Source: Christensenellaceae bacterium
Lineage (GTDB): Bacteria > Bacillota > Clostridia > Christensenellales > DTU072
Reading direction: 5' to 3'
NCBI GenBank assembly: GCA_031260775.1
Contig: JAISKW010000027.1
Coordinates: forward strand, 1-5,959
Length of the DNA: 5,959 bases
Under the pieces are notes generated by a model. That model saw only the letters and a list, made by a program, of their open reading frames with translations, had not been told where the DNA came from and did no database searches. Positions within the stretch are counted from its first letter, which is position 1; each line of letters starts with the position of its first letter. The position numbers were made by a program, and so were the translations under genes. Positions 1 to 5,737 of the stretch are shown here, piece by piece.

Positions 1-1735
1 TATAAAGCGGCGGTTGTCCAACATACACGTTCCCGTTTTTAATAAGCTCCGGCATACACTTAAAGAAAAACCCGATAAGCAGAGAACGGATATGCAAACC
101 GTCGGTATCGGCGTCCGAAAGTATTATTACTTTGCCGAATTTCAGTTTGTTGATATCAAAATTCTTGCCGTAACCCGTGCCTAAAGCGTGGATTAAAAGC
201 GATAACTCCGCGCCGCCTTTTGTGGCTAAAAACACGTCGTCAACCTTTTTGCGGACGGCGTTGGAGGGCTTGCCTCTAAGTGGCAAAATCGCTTGAAAAC
301 TCCTGTCGCGCGCTTGCTTTGCCGAGCCGCCTGCCGAGTCGCCCTCAACAATAAATATTTCGTTGTTTTCGGCATGCTGACCGGTGCAAGCGGCGTATTT
401 GCCAGCCAAATAGTTTTTGCCCGTTTTGCCTTTGTCACGGATTGAGGCGGTTGCCTTTTTAATATCCGCCTTGTTTTTCGCTTCGTCCTGCGCGGCTTTT
501 ACGATAGCGTCGGCGAGCGGCGCGAATTTTTTGTCCGAAAAGAGCAATTCTAACTTTTCGCGTACGAGGTTGTTTGTGTCCTTATCGGCAGTGTCGTTGT
601 TCAGTTTTGTTTTAAGCTGTCCGTCAAACTGCGGATTCTTCATACGGACGCTCAAAACCGCCGTCATACCGGCGCGGTAATCGTCGCCGGAGGGCTCGTA
701 TTTAACGCCGTTTTTGTTGCCCTTTGCCGCCTGCATTTTGTCCGCCCACGACTTCATAAAGTTCGTAAACGCTCGCTTAAAGCCGGTTTCGTGAGTGCCT
801 CCTTCCACGGTTTTTATGCGGTTGCAGAACGAGTGAATAGTATCCGTATCGCTCCCCTCGGTGTAGTAAAACGCGAGTTCTACCGAAAAATCCGACTCGG
901 AGGAGTTGTTTATTAGATAAACCGCGTCGTTTGCGGCTTTTACGTCGGGAAAGCGTTGCTTGTCGCCGTCGGTTTCGTCACGGACGAAATCGATAAGCCC
1001 GCGCGTTGATAAAAATTCACGCGAGAAGAAATTGCCCTCGCCGTCCTTTTCTCTCCTATCCTCAAAAACAAACCGCGCGCCTTTGCAAAGGTACGATAGC
1101 TCGCGAAGCCTCCTTTCGACAATTTTGCGGTCAAATCTGCCGAAACGATTTTGCTCAACGCTATCGAAAAGCCGTTTATCGGGCAAGAACGTTACGATTG
1201 TACCCGTTTCGTTTTTAGGTGCGGAGTCAATTTTAGATAGCGGGAAGGTGATTGTGCCGTACTCGCGTTTCTTCATTCTGTCGGCAATATTCGCAAAACT
1301 AATGGCGTATTTTGCGCCGTCGCGTTTAACCTCGACCTTGACCCATTCCGAAAGTGCCGTGGTTACCGCCGCGCCGACGCCGTGCAAGCCGCCCGATGCC
1401 GCATAGTTGTCGTTGTTCATTTTGCCGCCGAAGTGCGTGTGCGTGAAAACCGCTTGAACCGCCGGAATGCCTAATTCCTTGTGCATATCAACGGGGATAC
1501 CGCGCCCGTCGTCCTCAACGGAGGCGGAGCCGTCCTCGAAAATCGTGACCCGCACCGTCGTGCCGTAACCGTTTTGAACCTCGTCAACCGAGTTGTCGAT
1601 AATTTCCCAAAGCGTTTGGTGAAAGCCCCTTGTGTAGAGGTCGCCCGCGTACATACCTACGCGCTCGCGGATTGCCTCAAGCTCGCCGAGCTTGACCATG
1701 GTTGCCGCGCTATATGTGTTTTTAATATCAGCCAT
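1..1735 (-). CDS. parE: Type IIA DNA topoisomerase B subunit, ParE-like (topoisomerase IV subunit B), C-terminus outside window
   Basis: ATPase and TOPRIM subunit of a type IIA topoisomerase, which with its A subunit (ParC/GyrA) relaxes or decatenates DNA using ATP. The frame is open for 578 codons from ATG at 1735 and runs off the window's left edge, so perhaps 60-100 C-terminal residues are missing. Seen: GHKL ATPase motifs EIIDNSVDE (44-52, with E44 and N48), EDDGRGIP (74-81) and GGLHGVG (115-121); transducer motif VEGGTHETGF (310-319); ATP-contacting loop QLK (373-375, normally QTK); TOPRIM motifs EGDSAGG (464-470, catalytic E464) and DADTDG (541-546, metal ligands D541/D543/D545); and QPPLY at the edge. 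SAKQARDR and DADTDGLHI resemble proteobacterial ParE more than GyrB (usually AKQGRDR and DADVDG), but GyrB or a divergent paralog cannot be excluded. Residue numbers run about 38 ahead of E. coli GyrB by the QTK loop, so there are extra residues between the GHKL core and that loop, including around 150-172. It starts 1 nt after the thioredoxin stop, with a weak AGGG 4 nt upstream, so it is probably cotranscribed with it. Confidence 0.93.
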   Translation of the reverse strand, partial: MADIKNTYSAATMVKLGELEAIRERVGMYAGDLYTRGFHQTLWEIIDNSVDEVQNGYGTTVRVTIFEDGSASVEDDGRGIPVDMHKELGIPAVQAVFTHTHFGGKMNNDNYAASGGLHGVGAAVTTALSEWVKVEVKRDGAKYAISFANIADRMKKREYGTITFPLSKIDSAPKNETGTIVTFLPDKRLFDSVEQNRFGRFDRKIVERRLRELSYLCKGARFVFEDRREKDGEGNFFSREFLSTRGLIDFVRDETDGDKQRFPDVKAANDAVYLINNSSESDFSVELAFYYTEGSDTDTIHSFCNRIKTVEGGTHETGFKRAFTNFMKSWADKMQAAKGNKNGVKYEPSGDDYRAGMTAVLSVRMKNPQFDGQLKTKLNNDTADKDTNNLVREKLELLFSDKKFAPLADAIVKAAQDEAKNKADIKKATASIRDKGKTGKNYLAGKYAACTGQHAENNEIFIVEGDSAGGSAKQARDRSFQAILPLRGKPSNAVRKKVDDVFLATKGGAELSLLIHALGTGYGKNFDINKLKFGKVIILSDADTDGLHIRSLLIGFFFKCMPELIKNGNVYVGQPPLY

Positions 1736-1736
1736 A

Positions 1737-2054
1737 TTACCCTATAAATCCGTCAATTATTTTTTTGATTTCCGTTTTGTCCTTGAATCCCGCAAAACTG
1801 CCCACTTTCTCGCCCTTTTTGTAAAAAAACACAGCGGGGATTGACATAATCCCGAGTGACATTGCAAGGTCGTTTTCCTCGTCCGCATCGCAGTTGAACT
1901 TGCCTAAGGTTATTTTTTCGCCGTATTCCGAAACGGCGGCTTCCAAAACGGGCGCGAGTTTTATACAGTAGCCGCACCACGGTGCCCAAAAATCGACGGC
2001 GGTTAAGTACTCGGCATTTATAAATTCATTAAAATTTTTAGCAGTTATGTCCAT
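1737..2054 (-). CDS. Thioredoxin with CGYC active site
   Basis: Small cytoplasmic thioredoxin-fold disulfide oxidoreductase of 105 residues, the usual thioredoxin length. Seen: buried-aspartate motif VDFWA (D21), active site WCGYC (C27 and C30), cis-proline loop SIPAVFFY (P73), and the GFKDK turn near residues 89-93 before the last helix. There is no signal peptide, so it should act in the cytosol. The frame extends 11 codons further upstream to an ATG at 2087, adding MLSYYLIILNV. I chose the ATG at 2054 because thioredoxins begin near the first beta strand, and the extension is encoded by the AT-rich spacer. No convincing Shine-Dalgarno precedes either start. Canonical thioredoxin is CGPC; proline is replaced by tyrosine here, which in the family usually shifts redox potential, so it may be a specialised thioredoxin-like protein rather than the main TrxA. 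It has an additional cysteine at 55. It is the first gene of the leftward unit, with the topoisomerase gene directly after it. Confidence 0.9.
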   Translation of the reverse strand: MDITAKNFNEFINAEYLTAVDFWAPWCGYCIKLAPVLEAAVSEYGEKITLGKFNCDADEENDLAMSLGIMSIPAVFFYKKGEKVGSFAGFKDKTEIKKIIDGFIG

Positions 2055-2113
2055 AACATTTAATATTATTAAATAATATGATAACATAATATACGGTTTA
2101 GTTTAATTAATAA
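2055..2113. promoter_or_regulatory. Divergent AT-rich intergenic region, presumed to hold both operon promoters
   Basis: This is the only real spacer in the window, between the leftward thioredoxin-topoisomerase pair and the rightward xseB-ispA unit. It is almost entirely A and T, in contrast to the mixed-composition genes either side, as expected of a promoter region. On the plus strand TATGAT (2077-2082) and CATAAT (2085-2090) each match the -10 consensus at 5 of 6 positions; on the minus strand TATTAT matches occur. I could not pair any of these with a good TTGACA-like -35 at 16-18 nt, so no individual promoter is called. Neither flanking gene has a recognisable Shine-Dalgarno here. Promoter location is inferred from gene orientation. 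Confidence 0.55.
2063..2079. repeat. Perfect 17-bp palindrome in divergent promoter region
   Basis: ATATTATT-A-AATAATAT: two 8-base arms that are exact reverse complements around one central base. It lies inside the divergent spacer, overlaps the start of the TATGAT box candidate, and ends about 35 bp before xseB and about 9 bp before the chosen thioredoxin start. The position would suit an operator for a dimeric regulator acting on both operons. However, it contains only A and T, and such palindromes arise easily in this composition, so the function is speculative. Confidence 0.4.
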
Positions 2114-2308
2114 ATGGCAAAGCTTGAGGAAAACATTAAATTACTTGAAAAGCTCGCGAAGGACTTAGGCGAGGACACCGTCGGTGTTGACGAAAGCCTA
2201 AAATACTTTGAGGAAGCTATAGGCGTTTCGAAAGCTTGTCTTGCGGAAATAAACGTTTATCGCGGCAAATTGGCGGAACTTGAAGCGCAAATTCCGCCGA
2301 AAGATTAG
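2114..2308 (+). CDS. xseB: Exodeoxyribonuclease VII small subunit
   Basis: Small subunit of exonuclease VII, which with the large catalytic subunit XseA degrades single-stranded DNA in both directions in the cytoplasm. The protein is 64 residues, a little short of the usual 65-80, and is nearly all helical. Seen: N-terminal LEENIKLLEKLAKDL helix, then the family pattern of a short acidic turn, D-ESLKYFEEAIGVSKAC (about 26-42) and a final helix with KLAELEAQI, which together form the coiled-coil hairpin that binds XseA. XseA is not adjacent here; its usual place upstream is taken by the divergent thioredoxin. There is no Shine-Dalgarno in the AT-rich leader before the ATG. It is followed by ispA after a 6-nt gap, the common xseB-ispA pairing, which strengthens the call. 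Such short sequences are weakly diagnostic alone. Confidence 0.88.
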   Translation: MAKLEENIKLLEKLAKDLGEDTVGVDESLKYFEEAIGVSKACLAEINVYRGKLAELEAQIPPKD

Positions 2309-2314
2309 TTCAAA

Positions 2315-3199
2315 ATGGAAAGCTACGCTACATATAAAAAGGAAATAGACGAGTACGTTACAAACGCCGTAAAGATTGCTACCGATTTATACCCGTACCT
2401 TGTTCCGCAATATTTTGCCGAAGCCATTAAGCATGCCTCCGAAGGAGGTAAAAGGCTGCGCGGTATACTTGCCCTCGTGATTTATGACGATATTTGTCTG
2501 ACCGAGCAAATTAAGGTCGAACGAAAAACGGTTTTGGATTTTGCCGCGGGTATTGAAATTCTGCACGCCTATACCCTCGTACACGACGATATGCCGTGTA
2601 TGGATAACGATTCCGTGCGCCGCGGCAAGCCCTCGGTGCATGCCAAATACGGCGAGGCAACGGCCCTGCTTGTCGGCGACGAGTTACAAGCATTAGGCTA
2701 CGCTTTAACCTTCCGTGCGTTTTGTTCGGCTAATCAAGCGCGGTATTTTGAAAATATACCCAAACGCTTTTCGGGCCGCGGACTTATCGGAGGACAGATT
2801 GCCGAGGTCGAATTTGTAAAAAACGCGCAGTTTTTTGCAAAAGACAAGCAGGAAGCTCAAAGAACACAAATCAACACCCTTAAAACCACGGAGTTATTTT
2901 CCTGCGTTTGCGAGGGAATATGCAATATATTGCAGCCGAAAGACGGCTTTTTGTCGGTTTACCTTGCTAAATTCGCAACGTATTTCGGCAACGCATTTCA
3001 AATTAAGGACGACATCGAGGACTTCTTAAACGGGCAGGACGCCGGCGAATTTAACTATTGCGAGGTTGTCGGCTTAGATGCGGCAAAAAGCGTTTACAAG
3101 GTTGTTTTGAAGCTTTTGGACGGGCTGTTTGAGGATTCTTTAAGCGAAATGCCGCTGTTAAAAATGCTTACACAAATTGCTCTCCCGGAGCTTGATTAA
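2315..3199 (+). CDS. ispA: Short-chain polyprenyl diphosphate synthase, probable farnesyl diphosphate synthase
   Basis: Trans-isoprenyl diphosphate synthase of 294 residues that condenses isopentenyl diphosphate with allylic diphosphates for isoprenoid synthesis (precursor of undecaprenyl phosphate and quinones), in the cytoplasm. Seen: GGKRLR (44-49, substrate binding), first Asp-rich motif DDMPCMD (91-97, DDX4D form) followed by RRGKP, GEATALLVGDE (113-123), GGQ (159-161), KTTELF (190-195), and second Asp-rich motif FQIKDDIEDF (228-237, DDxxD). The chain-length residue five before the first motif is tyrosine (Y86 in HAYTLVHDD), and DDX4D is the bacterial type II FPP synthase pattern, which predicts a C15 product; GGPP cannot be excluded. 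Oddities: the segment after DDIED is shortened, and where relatives have GK-S-TY it reads GEFNY (244-248), losing a conserved lysine; the region around 135-158 is also compressed. It has no Shine-Dalgarno, so translation may be coupled to xseB 6 nt upstream. Confidence 0.92.
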   Translation: MESYATYKKEIDEYVTNAVKIATDLYPYLVPQYFAEAIKHASEGGKRLRGILALVIYDDICLTEQIKVERKTVLDFAAGIEILHAYTLVHDDMPCMDNDSVRRGKPSVHAKYGEATALLVGDELQALGYALTFRAFCSANQARYFENIPKRFSGRGLIGGQIAEVEFVKNAQFFAKDKQEAQRTQINTLKTTELFSCVCEGICNILQPKDGFLSVYLAKFATYFGNAFQIKDDIEDFLNGQDAGEFNYCEVVGLDAAKSVYKVVLKLLDGLFEDSLSEMPLLKMLTQIALPELD

Positions 3200-3208
3200 T
3201 TTTTACTT

Positions 3209-5737
3209 ATGAAAAAGGTCGTAATCGGAATGCTGTTAATACTTCCTTTAATAATCGTGGGTGTCGTATTATTCACGGTTTCTTTCATTTCCACAAACGC
3301 AAAAATCACAGTAACGGACGTAGTTTTCGAAACGGATTATTACGAGGTTTCGTTATCGGATACCGACTTTGTAATTCCGTACAATGTTATGCCCGAAAAC
3401 GCTCAGGACAAAGCGGTAATTTGGAGCATCGAAAACCCCGTGCCACTTGACCCTGTTTTTGTGGCAACGGTCGGTAACGGTGACCCGTTTTCGATTGTGA
3501 CCATTGACCCCGATACGGGCAAACTCAACTTTTTATCCTCGGGTTCGTTCACCGTCGTAGCGCGGGCAAAGGACGGAAAGGGCAAAGCGACGGCGCAAGT
3601 TTATGTCCGTTCGGACAAAATCACTAAGGTTACGGCATCGCTTAAGCTTTATGAAATGACGGTAGGCGCGTCGCAACGCATAGACCTCGTTTGCGAACCG
3701 CTTGACGCCTCCGTTACAAGCGTGAAATATGAGGCGACGGGCAACAGCGTTTCGATTGATAAAAACGGAATTGTTACCGCCCTCCGCGAAGGTACGGCTG
3801 ACGTTACGGTTACTGCAATAGGTACGGATACTGCGGCTTCCGAAGCCGTTTCGGAAGCTTTTACGGTTACGGTTAAAGGCAACGGCGTTGTCGGTGTAAA
3901 AAGCGGCGTGAATATCGTCAACAAGGCTATTTTGGAAACGCAAATTCTGATTAAAGATAAGTTACCCATAATTCTTGAAGCCGGTAATTTCTCGAATTCC
4001 GTAACATATTCGCTCATATCCGAAGCCGTTTGGGAAAGCGTTACCCCCTCCGTTGCCTCGATAGACGTAAGCGGAAGGATTACGGTAATAAGCGGCGGCA
4101 AGGCACAATTCAATTTGATTTTGCAAGGCAACATTGCCGATAGCATTCAAATTCAAACGGTCGTACCGATTTCTATGATTCAGCTTAGCAAGTCCGAATC
4201 AATAGACAATAAGGGTATCGCAGGCGTGACATACTACGCAAATGCCAAATATGACGGGGGCGGTGATTTAATTAATAACTCCTTTAAGGTGTCCGTTTTC
4301 GGCATTGAAGCAGCCCGTACTGACGAATTAATATTCGCGCTTGATTGCGATGCCGTCGTTGCAACGGTTGATACAAGCGGCTTGGTATCGCTGAATAAGG
4401 ACGCACCGGAAGTTCCCGAAGAAATTACTTTAACGGTAACGGCTAAATATCCCCCATACTCAACGGTTAAGGTTGTAACGCCGTATACGTTCAAAACAAA
4501 GCTTGCTGTCGCCGTAGAGTCATTCGGGCAAATCCGCCTTGCCGCAAAGGACAAGCATATAATTGTGCTTACGGAGAACTGCGAATATGACGGCGGCGGG
4601 CGTGTGGATTTATACACAAGCATTTACGGTAACGGGTTTTCACTGAATAGCGAAAGCTACGATAAGGCTCCGAAAATTGACAGTGCAAACGGCGGCGAGT
4701 TCACAATGCTGCGCGTTGTTGCAAGTAACGTTACCGTTTCTAACCTTGTAATTTCCTCCGATACTCCCGAAAAAATTAAAGAGAGTAACGGGCTTAAGGG
4801 TTCGGCAATAATAATCGGCGGCGGCACGCGTTACAACACACGCGGCGTTATGCTGTTCGACGTGAACGGTTACAAATCTACACGCGGCTTACCCTATACC
4901 GAAAGAGACGGTACCGTCACGCCATCGGATTATATCGAAAATGTGGTTGTTGAGTATTGTACGCTTCAAAATGCGTATTACGGCTTGGCGACATACAATG
5001 CGGAAATTACTCTAAAAGGTTCGATAATACGCAATATTTCGAATTTTGGCATAACCGCGCCGTCATTCCTTACGGGACACGACGGCTACGAACGTCCCGA
5101 AACATATTGTAAGTCCGATTTAGTTATCGAAAATTGCATATTTTCAAACATTGTCGCGCCGGCAATAGCCGTTGCCGCCGACACCGCAGTTCCGCGCAGC
5201 GGCACGGGCAACAACAGGGTTTCGATGCAAAGCACCCTCGTACTTAAAGGCTTTATCGACATTTACAATTGGCAAGAGCTTTCCAACGCCGATACACTCA
5301 CAAACCGTCCGTTAACCGGTAACGAATCGCTCGACAACTCGCTCCGTCAACAAATTAAGGGCGTGCTTGCGCAAGAAATTTCCGAAAATACTTATTCGAT
5401 GTACCGTGTGGATATTCCGCGCACCGTTTCGGGCACAACCGTTAACGAAATGTACCTGAATCTTGGCATAATTACCGCCGGCGGACTTGCCGAAACGACT
5501 ACCGTACCCGACTTTTCGGGAATGGACGACCCCGAACGCTTCGGAGAGATTGCGCTTGAATTGCCCGCATTAATTAACAAATATTACCCCGGCTTAGGAG
5601 ACCTTCTGATTTTGCCGCCGGTTTACATCTACACAACCTATAATAACGACGTCATCCGTCCGCTTGCCGATGCGACAGAGAGTGAAGAACTCTATGCACG
5701 CCTTAGGTACGGCGTTCAAAAGGAGGCTCAAGAATAA
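3209..5737 (+). CDS. Large membrane-anchored surface protein with Ig-like (BIG2-type) repeats and a parallel beta-helix region
   Basis: Function not recognised. This 842-residue protein starts with two lysines and a long hydrophobic segment (about 4-28), a signal peptide or uncleaved anchor; TNA at 29-31 could be a cleavage site, and no lipobox is seen. About 34-134 and 137-222 look like bacterial Ig-like domains: residue blocks such as VTIDPDTGKLNFLSSGSFTV and VSIDKNGIVTALREGTADVT show the BIG2 pattern of 'x-D-x-x-G-x-(I/L/V)-x-(A/S)...G...V'. Two more divergent Ig-like units probably span 226-320 (SIDVSGRITVISGGKAQF) and 321-430 (ATVDTSGLVSL). From about 440 to 655 short strands and turns (ASNVTVSNLVISS, IENVVVEYCTLQNAYYG, AEITLKGSIIRNISNFGI, LVIENCIFSNIVAPAIAV) fit a right-handed parallel beta-helix, as in carbohydrate-active or adhesive proteins, but no catalytic signature was found. 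The last 160 or so residues match nothing I know; no LPXTG, SLH or C-terminal membrane segment is visible. It follows ispA by 9 nt without a Shine-Dalgarno, and overlaps metF by 1 nt. Extracytoplasmic display by the N-terminal anchor is inferred. Confidence 0.88.
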   Translation: MKKVVIGMLLILPLIIVGVVLFTVSFISTNAKITVTDVVFETDYYEVSLSDTDFVIPYNVMPENAQDKAVIWSIENPVPLDPVFVATVGNGDPFSIVTIDPDTGKLNFLSSGSFTVVARAKDGKGKATAQVYVRSDKITKVTASLKLYEMTVGASQRIDLVCEPLDASVTSVKYEATGNSVSIDKNGIVTALREGTADVTVTAIGTDTAASEAVSEAFTVTVKGNGVVGVKSGVNIVNKAILETQILIKDKLPIILEAGNFSNSVTYSLISEAVWESVTPSVASIDVSGRITVISGGKAQFNLILQGNIADSIQIQTVVPISMIQLSKSESIDNKGIAGVTYYANAKYDGGGDLINNSFKVSVFGIEAARTDELIFALDCDAVVATVDTSGLVSLNKDAPEVPEEITLTVTAKYPPYSTVKVVTPYTFKTKLAVAVESFGQIRLAAKDKHIIVLTENCEYDGGGRVDLYTSIYGNGFSLNSESYDKAPKIDSANGGEFTMLRVVASNVTVSNLVISSDTPEKIKESNGLKGSAIIIGGGTRYNTRGVMLFDVNGYKSTRGLPYTERDGTVTPSDYIENVVVEYCTLQNAYYGLATYNAEITLKGSIIRNISNFGITAPSFLTGHDGYERPETYCKSDLVIENCIFSNIVAPAIAVAADTAVPRSGTGNNRVSMQSTLVLKGFIDIYNWQELSNADTLTNRPLTGNESLDNSLRQQIKGVLAQEISENTYSMYRVDIPRTVSGTTVNEMYLNLGIITAGGLAETTTVPDFSGMDDPERFGEIALELPALINKYYPGLGDLLILPPVYIYTTYNNDVIRPLADATESEELYARLRYGVQKEAQE
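5721..5726 (+). promoter_or_regulatory. Strong Shine-Dalgarno AGGAGG for metF
   Basis: AGGAGG preceded by three A's, 10 nt before the metF ATG at 5737 and lying inside the last codons of the surface-protein gene. It decides the metF start. It is the clearest ribosome binding site in the window; the other plus-strand genes lack one. Confidence 0.85.

Noticed and set aside
226..438. 70-codon minus-strand frame in another frame of the topoisomerase gene
   Set aside because: It overlaps the TOPRIM coding region, is very basic and has no motif; a frame shadow.
960..1406. 148-codon open frame on the plus strand opposite the topoisomerase gene, with other plus-strand frames at 417-680, 1006-1218 and 1481-1747
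   Set aside because: The minus strand carries a continuous, motif-rich topoisomerase frame; these translations are low-complexity, Ser/Arg-rich shadows with no family motifs.
2055..2087. Extended thioredoxin start at 2087 adding MLSYYLIILNV
   Set aside because: The short hydrophobic extension is encoded by the AT-rich spacer, lacks charge pattern and length for a signal peptide, and thioredoxins normally start near the first strand as at 2054.
2442..2449. AAGGAGGT, a perfect Shine-Dalgarno-like sequence
   Set aside because: It lies inside ispA encoding the conserved GGKR motif and is not followed by a start codon leading to a plausible gene.
3649..4146. 165-codon minus-strand frame opposite the surface-protein gene, with others at 3533-3943 and 4234-4623
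   Set aside because: Translations rich in Thr, Val and Ser mirror the Thr/Val/Ser codons of the sense Ig-like repeats; no ribosome site or recognisable domain.
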